Positions 7,212 to 13,767 of a stretch of DNA of 13,767 nucleotides are shown here, piece after piece. This stretch comes from Alphaproteobacteria bacterium (GTDB lineage Bacteria > Pseudomonadota > Alphaproteobacteria > Micavibrionales > Micavibrionaceae). Each line of letters starts with the position of its first letter. Within the stretch, counting starts at the first letter, position 1. The position numbers and the translations under genes are program-made. The DNA is taken from positions 1-13,767 of the forward strand of contig JAESUK010000178.1 of assembly GCA_016763095.1 (NCBI GenBank). Reading direction: 5' to 3'. A model generated the notes under the pieces. The model saw only the letters and a program-made list of their open reading frames with translations, did not search any database and was not told where the DNA came from.

Positions 7212-8332
7212 GTTTCTTCCTTCCCCTTATTGATGCGTGTTTTTGCCGTAAGAATATAGAAACAAATCCCCATAGGCAGAAAAACAAGAAGATATGTTGC
7301 AATCAACGCACCATCACTTTTTGTCGCCATCTCTGAAAGTGCTATATAAAGGCTTTGAATAAAGACGATCAGCCCGATTGCAAGGATGATCTTATGGCTT
7401 TGCCCTCTGCGGTTAATTGAGCCACACAGAAGGGTTGTAAGTGCAATAAAGACATACGTTAATGCAAGGAAGGGTCCTAAAATCCGTAAATTTGCCTCAG
7501 CAAAGAAGATGTGGCGCTGTTCATCTGTCAGATGTTCGTTAAGATCAGGATCACTCTGAGGGTAAATAAGTTCTATAAGCGTGCGCTCTTTCGGCTTTCT
7601 TGTGCGTGTCTTCGAGGCTTCCTTTTCTTTCGGAAGATCAATTGTATAACGATCAAAGCTTAAGCGTTGGAGTGTCTTGTTCTTTGGATTGTAATCTTGG
7701 CGTGCACCATCAAAAACAATGATCTTGTTGCCCGTGTCAGAGGTTACTAAAACCCCACGCTTTGCGTGAATGGTAACTGCAGGCTCTCCCTTAATACGGC
7801 TATCATGAATGATCAGCCCATGAAGCTCACCACTAGAGTCCAGCTCTCTAATATAAAATGTAAGTCCGTTGCCAACGTCATTAAAAACCCCATCTTTGAA
7901 AATGAGGCTTGTCAGTTCTGATTTAAGAACTTGTTTAAGCATATTGGTTTTGCCAATGGAAATGGGTCCAATCCATGTCGTCATGAGAAGCAGAAAGAGA
8001 GAGCAAAGCAAACCGAGGACAACCATAGGACGCGCAAGCGACCAATGAGAAAAACCTGTTGCTTTTAAAACTGATATTTCACTATCCAGAATCATTTTAT
8101 TGAGAATAAAGATAACAGAGGTCGCCAAGCCAATCGGAATAATGATCTCAAAAAACTTTGGCAAGTTTAAAAAAGTCAAAAGCCAGAAAGACCATGTTGA
8201 TGCCCCAGAATCGACAATGAGCTCAAGAAAACGAAGGGATTGAGTGAGCATTGTCACAGCAACCAGAATAAGTGAAATAAACACTGTGGCGATTAAAGTT
8301 GTTCGAAATATGTATCTATTATAAACCTGCAT
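7208..8332 (-). CDS. lptF: LPS export ABC transporter permease LptF
   Basis: Partner permease of LptG in LptB2FG. With the start at 8332 (MQVYNRYIFRTTL) it has 374 residues; this start fits the family, which begins a few residues before the first membrane helix. A longer GTG-start frame from 8386 adds 18 hydrophilic residues and has no ribosome site. The 8332 start itself has only a weak GGCAAG upstream. Membrane helices lie near 10-32, 43-70 and 88-115; the periplasmic domain spans roughly 120-270 (conserved LTSLIFKDGVFNDVGNGLTFYI near 130-150); the last helices lie near 280-365. A basic stretch, KTRTRKPKER, occurs near 230-240 within the periplasmic domain. The FAEANLRILGPFLAL segment before the C-terminal helices is typical of LptF. 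It is the first gene of the minus-strand block, divergent from pepA. Confidence 0.93.
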   Translation of the reverse strand: MQVYNRYIFRTTLIATVFISLILVAVTMLTQSLRFLELIVDSGASTWSFWLLTFLNLPKFFEIIIPIGLATSVIFILNKMILDSEISVLKATGFSHWSLARPMVVLGLLCSLFLLLMTTWIGPISIGKTNMLKQVLKSELTSLIFKDGVFNDVGNGLTFYIRELDSSGELHGLIIHDSRIKGEPAVTIHAKRGVLVTSDTGNKIIVFDGARQDYNPKNKTLQRLSFDRYTIDLPKEKEASKTRTRKPKERTLIELIYPQSDPDLNEHLTDEQRHIFFAEANLRILGPFLALTYVFIALTTLLCGSINRRGQSHKIILAIGLIVFIQSLYIALSEMATKSDGALIATYLLVFLPMGICFYILTAKTRINKGKEET

Positions 8333-8432
8333 CTTGCCGATCTGTCTTATTTGTTGCAATCTGTTGTCCAGACTCTCGTAGCTCACTATTTAGGAGTTAT
8401 AAATAACATATGAAAGGTTTACTAGCCCCCTC
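8333..8432. promoter_or_regulatory. Divergent lptF/pepA promoter region
   Basis: This 100-nt gap must hold start signals for both directions. On the plus strand TATAAA (8398-8403) is the best -10; TTGTCC (8364-8369) with 17 nt to TATTTA (8387-8392) is an alternative. On the minus strand TATAAC lies within the same AT-rich stretch. No classic -35/-10 pair stands out. A tiny 8-codon ORF (8410-8436) overlaps the pepA start. Confidence 0.35.
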
Positions 8433-9935
8433 ATGATGAATACAGCGAATACAACTGAGATTTCTTTCTCAACATCTTTGCCAAAGAGCAAAGCCGATGT
8501 GCTTATAATCCCTGTTTTTGCAGATAAAAAAATGTCTCCGACTGTGCAAGAACATATGAGTGCACGCAAATCATATATTCAAAACTATTTAGATGATCAG
8601 AAAAAGTTCACAGGAAAAATGGGACAAACATTTACCCTCGTAGCGCCACAAGATACATTATACAAACGCTATCTTTTATTAGGTCTCGGCAAAAAAGATG
8701 ATCTTAAGGCTTTGGAACTTGAAACAGCAGGCGGAAAACTAACGTCGGCATTGTCCTCATGTGGCGCTGGAAGCGTGGTCTTGGATACAAGAAGTCTTGA
8801 AACATATGTTGGGGCTCATATCTCTATGGGGCTTAACCTCGCGCGTTACAAATTCGTAAAATACAAAACAGATGCAAAATCAAAAGACATAAAGATATTG
8901 AAGTTAAGAGTTGTCTCTGACGATGCCAAAAAATCAAAGGACATGTTCGCTCCGATGCAAGCGGCAGCAGATGGCGTTGTACTTGCGCGTGATCTTGTGA
9001 ACGAGCCACCTAACATGCTCTACCCAGAAAGTTTTGCAAAGAAAATTAAGGATGAGCTTAAGCCTTTAGGCGTGAAAGTGACTATTCTTGATGAAAAGAA
9101 GATGCTTAAAATGGGCATGGGCGGAATTATAGCTGTCGGTATGGCCTCTGTGAATCAACCTCGCTTGGTTATTATGGAATGGAAAGGCGCCACGAATAAA
9201 TCGGATAAGCCACTCGGCTTTGTCGGAAAAGGGGTGACGTTTGATACTGGTGGTATCTCATTAAAGCCTGGTGCAGGGATGGACCTCATGAAAATGGATA
9301 TGGGTGGCTCAGCCGCAGTTGTCGGTTTGATGAAGTCTCTGGCGCTAAGGAAAGCCAATGTAAATGTCGTGAGTGTTGTTGGCTTGGCAGAAAATATGCC
9401 AGACGGAAAAGCATATCGCCCAGCAGATATTATTACAGCATACTCTGGAAAAACTGTAGAGATATTGAACACCGACGCAGAAGGTCGTTTGGTCTTGATG
9501 GATGCGCTGACATATATTCAACAAGAATATGACCCACAAATAGTGATTGATCTAGCAACCCTAACGGGCGCGATTATGGTCGCGTTGGGGCATGAATATT
9601 CAGGTGCATATGTGAATACGCCAGAGATGTGGTCACAGCTTGAAAAAGCCAGTGATATCAGCGGTGATAAATTATGGAGAATGCCATTAGATAAGGCTTA
9701 CCGTAAGGAAATGGATAGCACGATTGCTGATCTTAAAAACTTGGGTGGGCGCTATGGTGGCTCATGTTCTGCAGCGGGCTTTTTGGAAAATTTCATTGAT
9801 GAAGGACGCGCATGGGCACATTTGGATATTGCGGGCACAGCCTATATTAACAGCTCAAAACCAACAACACCAAAGGGTGGAACGGGCGCAGGCGTGCGTG
9901 TTTTAGATACATTTGTTAAGGAAAATTACGGCTAA
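8433..9935 (+). CDS. pepA: Cytosol leucyl aminopeptidase (M17 family)
   Basis: Hexameric di-metal aminopeptidase that removes N-terminal residues from peptides in the cytosol; in E. coli the protein also binds DNA. 500 residues, the usual length. The N-terminal domain (about 1-165) is diverged as usual. The catalytic domain carries all key residues: K266 and D271 in VGKGVTFDTGG, K278 in ISLKPG, D289 in MKMDMGG, and D348, E350 and R352 in the signature NTDAEGRL. The start is the first of two tandem ATGs (8433 or 8436). Neither has a Shine-Dalgarno at normal spacing; AAAGG at 8413-8417 is about 15 nt away. It is followed by holC with stop and start overlapping by one base, a pairing common in proteobacteria. 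Catalysis is well supported; a DNA-binding role here is unknown. Confidence 0.97.
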   Translation: MMNTANTTEISFSTSLPKSKADVLIIPVFADKKMSPTVQEHMSARKSYIQNYLDDQKKFTGKMGQTFTLVAPQDTLYKRYLLLGLGKKDDLKALELETAGGKLTSALSSCGAGSVVLDTRSLETYVGAHISMGLNLARYKFVKYKTDAKSKDIKILKLRVVSDDAKKSKDMFAPMQAAADGVVLARDLVNEPPNMLYPESFAKKIKDELKPLGVKVTILDEKKMLKMGMGGIIAVGMASVNQPRLVIMEWKGATNKSDKPLGFVGKGVTFDTGGISLKPGAGMDLMKMDMGGSAAVVGLMKSLALRKANVNVVSVVGLAENMPDGKAYRPADIITAYSGKTVEILNTDAEGRLVLMDALTYIQQEYDPQIVIDLATLTGAIMVALGHEYSGAYVNTPEMWSQLEKASDISGDKLWRMPLDKAYRKEMDSTIADLKNLGGRYGGSCSAAGFLENFIDEGRAWAHLDIAGTAYINSSKPTTPKGGTGAGVRVLDTFVKENYG

Positions 9936-10384
9936 TGACTGAAGTTAGATTTTACCACCTCACGAAAAAGACGCTGGAACAGGCATTACCTGATTTACTT
10001 GAGCGTGTACTGAACCTTGGAAAAAAGGCTGTGATTAAAGTAAGTGATGAAGACGCACTTAAAGTGATGAGTAAGCATCTTTGGGTGTGCCGTCGTAATG
10101 GATTCCTTCCTCACGGAATTGAGAATGACAATCACCCAGAGCACGACCCTTTATGGCTGACGGCGAAAGATGATAATCCGATTGGTGCGGATACACTTAT
10201 TCTGACAATGGGCGCGGAATCTTCAAAAATGGAAGAATTTGGTATTGTGTGTGAAATGCTCAATGGTCAAAATAACAACGAAGTTAAGTCTGCCCGTGAG
10301 CGTTGGAAAACATACAAAGAAAAAGGCTATGACCTGACATATTGGCAGCAATCCGAAAAAGGCAGTTGGGAAAAGAAAGCATAA
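9935..10384 (+). CDS. holC: DNA polymerase III chi subunit
   Basis: Clamp-loader accessory subunit that, in E. coli, joins psi and links the polymerase III holoenzyme to single-strand binding protein. 149 residues, normal for the alphaproteobacterial form. Visible family features are the N-terminal VRFYHLT, the central WVCRRNGFLPHG, DPLWLT, the hydrophobic LILTMG strand, and a C-terminal ERWKTYKEKGYDLTYWQQ ending in GSWEKKA, a tail I recognise from alphaproteobacterial chi proteins. Its ATG shares one base with the pepA stop (TAATG), so translation is coupled. mscS begins 24 nt downstream. No psi (holD) is seen, which is expected because psi is hard to find outside gammaproteobacteria. Confidence 0.93.
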   Translation: MTEVRFYHLTKKTLEQALPDLLERVLNLGKKAVIKVSDEDALKVMSKHLWVCRRNGFLPHGIENDNHPEHDPLWLTAKDDNPIGADTLILTMGAESSKMEEFGIVCEMLNGQNNNEVKSARERWKTYKEKGYDLTYWQQSEKGSWEKKA

Positions 10385-10394
10385 ACACTTAAAT

Positions 10395-10399
10395 AAGGA
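10395..10399 (+). promoter_or_regulatory. Ribosome binding site deciding the mscS start
   Basis: AAGGA at 10395-10399 is 9 nt before the ATG at 10409. The two other in-frame ATGs (10400 and 10403) overlap or touch it, so 10409 is the likely start. Confidence 0.65.
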
Positions 10400-10408
10400 A
10401 TGATGAAC

Positions 10409-11236
10409 ATGGATACACAAATGATTATGGACGCGGTTGCGTCGTACGGAATAAAGATTGCTCTCGCGATAGCTATCTTTATGATTGGAAAGCGCATTGC
10501 AAAATTGGCTATAGGCTTTGTTAAGAAAATGATGATTAAGGCAAGTATGGACGAGACATTGACCTCTTTTGCTGGGAATATAATGTACGGTCTATCAATG
10601 GCGTTCATTGTTATTGCCGCACTTAGTCAGCTCGGCGTGGATACAACGTCACTTGCTGCAATCTTGGCGGCTGCTGGTTTGGCAATTGGTCTTGCATTGC
10701 AAGGATCACTTTCAAACTTTGCCTCTGGCGTACTGATAATTTTATTCCACCCATTTAAAATTGGAGACTGGGTTGATATAGCGGGTGTCGCTGGAACAGT
10801 TGAGGAAATATCAATATTTACGACTGTACTTACTACGGGCGACAATAAACAGGTGATTATTCCAAACGGAACGGTGACCTCTAATAACATTATAAATAAT
10901 TCGACAAAGCCTACGCGTCGCGTGGATCTTGTGATTGGCGTTGGATACGATGATGATCTTAAGAAGGTAAAGAAGGTTCTGACTAAAATTGTCGAAAAGC
11001 ATGATCTTATCCTTAAAGAGCCAGCAACAAAAATTGCCGTGTCTGAGCTTGCTGAAAATTCCGTTAACTTTGTGGTTAAGCCTTGGGTAAAAGCAGGTGA
11101 TTATTGGACTGTTCACGCAGACCTTCTGGAAGAAATCAAGCTTACTTTCGATAAGGAAGGTATTTCATTCCCGTATCCTCAAAGAGATGTTCATATTATT
11201 GGCGAAAACACTGGGAGCCTCAAAAAAGCAGCTTAA
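10409..11236 (+). CDS. mscS: Small-conductance mechanosensitive channel, MscS family
   Basis: Homo-heptameric inner-membrane channel that opens under membrane tension and releases solutes during hypo-osmotic shock. 275 residues from the chosen ATG, close to E. coli MscS (286). Three membrane helices: about 13-33, 56-76, and the pore helix 82-113, which contains the glycine- and alanine-rich AAAGLAIGLALQGSLSNFASG. The beta domain follows with HPFKIGDWVDIAGVAGTVEEI, then QVIIPNGTVTSNNIIN. The C-terminal alpha/beta domain ends in GISFPYPQRDVHI, as in E. coli. It is the third gene of the probable pepA-holC-mscS unit. No extra N-terminal helices or cytosolic add-on domain are present, so it is the minimal MscS type rather than MscK- or YbdG-like. 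Confidence 0.95.
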   Translation: MDTQMIMDAVASYGIKIALAIAIFMIGKRIAKLAIGFVKKMMIKASMDETLTSFAGNIMYGLSMAFIVIAALSQLGVDTTSLAAILAAAGLAIGLALQGSLSNFASGVLIILFHPFKIGDWVDIAGVAGTVEEISIFTTVLTTGDNKQVIIPNGTVTSNNIINNSTKPTRRVDLVIGVGYDDDLKKVKKVLTKIVEKHDLILKEPATKIAVSELAENSVNFVVKPWVKAGDYWTVHADLLEEIKLTFDKEGISFPYPQRDVHIIGENTGSLKKAA

Positions 11237-11266
11237 TCACATCTGATGATGTAAATATACTATTCG

Positions 11267-11295
11267 GAGCCCATGCCTTTACAGGTATTGGGCTC
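11267..11295. terminator. Hairpin between convergent mscS and erpA
   Basis: GAGCCCATGCCT (11267-11278), loop TTAC, then AGGTATTGGGCTC (11283-11295) form a 12-bp stem with one G-T pair and one bulged T. It lies 30 nt after the mscS stop and 18 nt after the erpA stop, so it probably ends both transcripts. Neither side has a strong T-run, so it is less canonical than the hairpin at 3326. Confidence 0.65.
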
Positions 11296-11313
11296 TAATA
11301 GTTTGCTCCACCC

Positions 11314-11658
11314 CTAAACAGAAAATGAAGTGCCACATCCGCATGAGGAAACTGCGTTCGGGTTTAGGATTTTAAAGTCCTCACCCATCATGCCTGATAC
11401 AAAATCAACGGTAGAGCCAGCAAGGTAGGACAGCGACATGGTGTCAATGACAACACATTCCTCAAAGCATCGATCTTCGTCTTGTATTTTGTCGTCCCAA
11501 TCTAATTTGTACTGAAATCCAGAGCATCCACCACCTTCAACGGTAATCCGAAGCATAAGTGTTGGCTCTGATCTCTGCTTTCTGATCTCTGCAATGCGCT
11601 CAATCGCACGTTTTGAAAGCAGAAGTCCTGCGGGCTTTGTTTTTTCTGTGTTGTCCAT
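11314..11658 (-). CDS. erpA: A-type iron-sulfur carrier protein ErpA/IscA family
   Basis: Receives Fe-S clusters from the assembly scaffold and delivers them to apo-enzymes; in E. coli ErpA is essential for respiratory isoprenoid synthesis. 114 residues from the ATG at 11658. The three cluster-ligand cysteines are present: C45 in GGGCSGFQY, and C106 and C108 in SSCGCGTSFSV. MSLSYLAGSTVDF and NPNA also match the ErpA side of the family. The frame stays open upstream to 11898, but that part runs antisense through dgt and is not credible; an in-frame ATG at 11667 is the only realistic alternative. There is no ribosome site. A TTGAAA/TATATA promoter would start transcription almost at the ATG. 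An extra pair, C64 and C68, makes CFEEC. It is divergent from dgt, a common alphaproteobacterial arrangement. Confidence 0.92.
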   Translation of the reverse strand: MDNTEKTKPAGLLLSKRAIERIAEIRKQRSEPTLMLRITVEGGGCSGFQYKLDWDDKIQDEDRCFEECVVIDTMSLSYLAGSTVDFVSGMMGEDFKILNPNAVSSCGCGTSFSV

Positions 11659-11666
11659 GGATTTCA

Positions 11667-11694
11667 TATATAAATAGATATAGACTATTTTCAA
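11667..11694 (-). promoter_or_regulatory. Candidate erpA promoter
   Basis: Minus strand: TTGAAA (11694-11689), 16 nt, TATATA (11672-11667); shifting to an 18-nt spacer gives TATATG instead. Transcription would begin about 7 nt later, at or within 2 nt of the ATG at 11658. The same AT-rich stretch contains an inverted repeat AAATAG (11672-11677) / CTATTT (11685-11690), and must also hold the dgt promoter. Confidence 0.45.
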
Positions 11695-11724
11695 TGCTTG
11701 ATTGCAGGTCATCAAAGGAAATTT

Positions 11725-11730
11725 GAGGAA
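11725..11730 (+). promoter_or_regulatory. Ribosome binding site deciding the dgt start
   Basis: GAGGAA ends 6 nt before the ATG at 11737, which picks this start over the in-frame ATG at 11698. Confidence 0.8.
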
Positions 11731-11736
11731 AAATAT

Positions 11737-12990
11737 ATGGAACTTCCAGAACTCGACAGAAAACCCGCTTATAATTATTGTGCATTGCCATTGGCCAATT
11801 ATGCGAGTCGTCCTGATATTTCCCATGGCAGAATTCATGATGAACCTGAAAGCAAATATCGCACATGCTTCCAAAGAGACCGTGATCGTATCATTCACGC
11901 AGGCGCGTTTCGTCGTCTAAAGTATAAAACGCAAGTATTCGTCTATCACGAAGGAGATCACTATAGAACGCGTCTGACGCATTCTCTGGAGGTGTCACAA
12001 ATCGCAAGAACGTTGTCACGCTCTTTATTTGTAAATGAAGATCTCGCCGAGGCGGTCGCGCTCGCCCACGATTTAGGGCATACCCCCTTTGCCCATTTGG
12101 GGGAACATGCGCTAAAAGATTGTATGAAGTCTTATGGTGGTTTTGATCATAATGATCAATCTCTTCGTGTGCTTACGCATCTTGAAAATAAGTATCCGCG
12201 CTGGGTCGGTCTAAACCTCACATGGGAAACCTTGGAAGGTATTGCAAAACACAATGGTCCAATTATTAAAAAAGATGCGGATGCGATGGGGCGAGCTTGG
12301 AAAAAAGCCCATCTCTCTGAAACTTTATATGATGTGCAGAAGAAAATTGATTTGCGCTTAAATACCTATGCGTCACTAGAGGCGCAGATAGCAGCGCTTT
12401 CCGACGATATTGCGTATAACAATCATGATGTAGAAGATGGTCTGCGCGCAGGGATGTTTAGTATAAAAGACATCGCAGAAGTGCCACTCATAGGTCGTCA
12501 GTTGAAAAAAATTACAGATGAGTATGGCAATTTATCCAAGGAGTTACTATCTGCGGAGCTTGTGAGGGCGATGATAGGGGAAATGGTCGTCGATGTGTTT
12601 GATGAAACGTGCATGCGATTGGATCATATGAACATCCAAACCACAGAAGATGTACGTGACGCAAAGGGCGCGTGCGTGGATTTCTCTGATAAGATGACGA
12701 AAGAAGTAGATGAGCTAAGAGAATTCTTATTCACAAACATGTACCGCCATTATCATTTAAACCGTATTGGCTATAAAGTTGATCAAATCATCAAGGGATT
12801 GTTCAATGCTTTTATGTCGACACCAGACACGCTTCCAGAAAAGTGGCAGAACAAAATAAAGGATGCGGGTGGGTTAACGGATGATTACGTGCGTGCGCGT
12901 ATTGTTAAAGATTACATTGCAGGCATGACAGATAGATTCGCCATCCGAGAACACAGCCAACTTCATGATCTTCAATGGGATGTGAAGTAG
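11737..12990 (+). CDS. dgt: Deoxyguanosinetriphosphate triphosphohydrolase-like HD-domain protein
   Basis: Metal-dependent HD-domain enzyme that splits dNTPs (classically dGTP) into deoxynucleoside and triphosphate, acting on dNTP pools. 417 residues from the ATG with the GAGGAA ribosome site. The family opening RDRDRIIHAGAFRRLKYKTQVF lies at 48-69. The HD metal ligands are H82 in RLTHSLEV, H111-D112 in LAHDLGHTPFAH, and an Asp in LSDDIAYNNHDVEDGLRAG near 221-238. The catalytic-helix histidines H115 and H120 are also present. Length and motifs fit the shorter alphaproteobacterial dGTPase-like group, where the true substrate is often untested and activity can depend on another dNTP. erpA is divergent, 78 nt away. 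argS, which often follows, is absent; a SPOR-type gene comes next after 86 nt. Confidence 0.94.
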   Translation: MELPELDRKPAYNYCALPLANYASRPDISHGRIHDEPESKYRTCFQRDRDRIIHAGAFRRLKYKTQVFVYHEGDHYRTRLTHSLEVSQIARTLSRSLFVNEDLAEAVALAHDLGHTPFAHLGEHALKDCMKSYGGFDHNDQSLRVLTHLENKYPRWVGLNLTWETLEGIAKHNGPIIKKDADAMGRAWKKAHLSETLYDVQKKIDLRLNTYASLEAQIAALSDDIAYNNHDVEDGLRAGMFSIKDIAEVPLIGRQLKKITDEYGNLSKELLSAELVRAMIGEMVVDVFDETCMRLDHMNIQTTEDVRDAKGACVDFSDKMTKEVDELREFLFTNMYRHYHLNRIGYKVDQIIKGLFNAFMSTPDTLPEKWQNKIKDAGGLTDDYVRARIVKDYIAGMTDRFAIREHSQLHDLQWDVK

Positions 12991-13038
12991 TTATACTGTG
13001 GGATTGATTTCTACATGGTTTTTCCTTAATCTGACCAC

Positions 13039-13070
13039 TATATTTAGAGCACATGCATGATAACAAGGAG
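13039..13070 (+). promoter_or_regulatory. Candidate -10 and ribosome site of the gene at 13077
   Basis: TATATT (13039-13044) is the best -10 in the 86-nt gap after dgt; the matching -35 is weak. AAGGAG (13065-13070) sits 6 nt before the ATG at 13077 and is the strongest ribosome site in the window. The ribosome site is confident; the promoter is not. Confidence 0.5.
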
Positions 13071-13076
13071 CCTTTC

Positions 13077-13767
13077 ATGTCGAAACAGAATAATTTTGAT
13101 GACCCAAACAGTTTTTTTGATCGCGTATTAACGGGATCTAGCAACCAAGCACAGTTTTGGTCTCGACGCTCCTTTTGGGGGTCTATCCTAATGACAGCGG
13201 CTATATTGGTCTTGGTATCTGTGATCTGGTTGAGTTATATAGGCGCGCCTGATGTGTCTTCGGAAGAGCAACTCCCAATATTAAGAGCAAATACGCAAGA
13301 TGTACGTACTACGCCTGCTAATCCAGGGGGCATGGATATTAAGAATAAAGAAAGCACGATCTTTAACGCCCTTAGAGAAGAAGCTCCATCTGTGCCAAAA
13401 GTCGAAAACCTTTTGGCAGGCAGAAATGTTGAGCGCGTTGATAGAAGCGGTGTTGTAAGTGATGACATTGATTTGGATGATCCAGATGCCGTGCGCGAAG
13501 CAATGTTGCGTAAGGCTGAAGAACATGTGCGTGCATTAAAAGAGAAAGCCAACGGTGTGCCTGATCGTGGACAGTTCCCAGAGCCGACAGCAGACACAAC
13601 GCCTGAGGAAACACTTGAATATGTGCGCTCAGTCTTGGACAGAAAAGATATCAAAACAATTCATCCTGTAGAAGCGCCTGTTAAAGTGGCACCAAAACCA
13701 ACACCCGTTGCAAAGCCAAAAGTGAAAAGCACACCAAAGCCAGTAGCAAAAATAATAGCCAAAACGG
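13077..13767 (+). CDS. Single-pass envelope protein, probable SPOR-domain (cell-division type) protein, 3' end outside window
   Basis: The frame starts at an ATG with an excellent AAGGAG site and stays open to the right edge (230 complete codons). Residues 1-33 are hydrophilic (MSKQNNFDDPNSFFDRVLTG, ending RRSFW), 34-55 form one membrane helix, and the rest is periplasmic. PILRA near 67 and TPANPGGMDIKNKE near 79-92 resemble the conserved juxtamembrane region of alphaproteobacterial SPOR-domain proteins. An acidic segment (SDDIDLDDPDAVREAM) and a Lys/Pro/Ala-rich linker (from about 200) follow, a layout that normally leads to a C-terminal peptidoglycan-binding SPOR domain. That domain lies beyond the window, so the call rests on the N-terminus and on position downstream of dgt, its usual neighbourhood. 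Likely role: septal peptidoglycan binding, as in FtsN or DedD. Confidence 0.72.
   Translation, partial: MSKQNNFDDPNSFFDRVLTGSSNQAQFWSRRSFWGSILMTAAILVLVSVIWLSYIGAPDVSSEEQLPILRANTQDVRTTPANPGGMDIKNKESTIFNALREEAPSVPKVENLLAGRNVERVDRSGVVSDDIDLDDPDAVREAMLRKAEEHVRALKEKANGVPDRGQFPEPTADTTPEETLEYVRSVLDRKDIKTIHPVEAPVKVAPKPTPVAKPKVKSTPKPVAKIIAKT

Noticed and set aside
8333..8386. GTG start at 8386 for LptF
   Set aside because: It adds 18 hydrophilic residues not expected in LptF and has no ribosome site; the ATG at 8332 fits the family start better, though its own site is weak.
11672..11694. Possible IscR-type site upstream of erpA
   Set aside because: GACTATTT matches one half of the type 1 IscR pattern, but the other half is missing, so I do not call it.
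11659..11898. Open-frame extension giving ErpA about 80 more N-terminal residues
   Set aside because: It runs antisense through the start of dgt, has a composition unlike ErpA, and the family begins at the ATG near 11658.
13235..13654. 139-codon minus-strand ORF
   Set aside because: It lies wholly antisense to the well-supported gene starting at 13077, is Ser/Leu-rich in the manner of a shadow frame, and has no ribosome site or family motif that I can see.
13660..13767. Lys/Pro/Ala-rich repetitive tract as a possible tandem repeat element
   Set aside because: It is an in-frame low-complexity linker of the envelope protein, with no exact repeat unit at the DNA level.
1..13767. Mobile elements, CRISPR arrays, tRNAs, rRNAs, toxin-antitoxin or defence genes
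   Set aside because: I looked for repeats, transposase or integrase motifs and small gene pairs on both strands and found none; gaps between genes are all about 100 nt or less.

Overview
The window reads as ordinary chromosomal DNA of a fairly AT-rich alphaproteobacterium. The evidence is the set of families, all in their alphaproteobacterial forms: ETF-ubiquinone oxidoreductase followed by a TPR lipoprotein, a pepA-holC pair divergent from lptF-lptG, an erpA gene divergent from dgt, and a SPOR-type envelope protein with the N-terminal layout usual for that class. I cannot fix the order. No mobile element, tRNA, rRNA, CRISPR array or phage gene is visible, and coding density is high.

Layout. 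(1) 1-3294, plus strand: the 3' part of ETF-QO, then a TPR lipoprotein gene 19 nt downstream. (2) 3337-8332, minus strand: in transcription order lptF, lptG (4-nt overlap), mlaA, mlaC and a membrane fatty-acid desaturase. These are LPS export permeases, an outer-membrane asymmetry lipoprotein, its periplasmic phospholipid carrier and an acyl-chain desaturase, so the block is about envelope lipid composition. mlaA, mlaC and the desaturase each have a plausible promoter of their own. (3) 8433-11236, plus strand: pepA, holC (1-nt overlap) and an MscS channel, a probable operon divergent from lptF. (4) 11314-11658, minus strand: erpA, a Fe-S carrier. (5) 11737-12990, plus strand: dgt. (6) 13077 to the right edge, plus strand: the 5' part of a single-pass membrane protein that probably carries a SPOR domain beyond the window.

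Two convergent junctions (TPR/desaturase and mscS/erpA) carry strong hairpins. The first ends the desaturase reading frame inside the hairpin itself.

I found no convincing undescribed multi-gene system. The points most worth checking are the neighbourhood rearrangements (lptG followed by mlaA-mlaC rather than lptD, and dgt followed directly by the SPOR gene with no argS), three starts that look leaderless (mlaA, erpA and an 8-codon ORF overlapping the pepA start), a palindrome over the -35 box of mlaC, and an extra CxxxC pair in ErpA.
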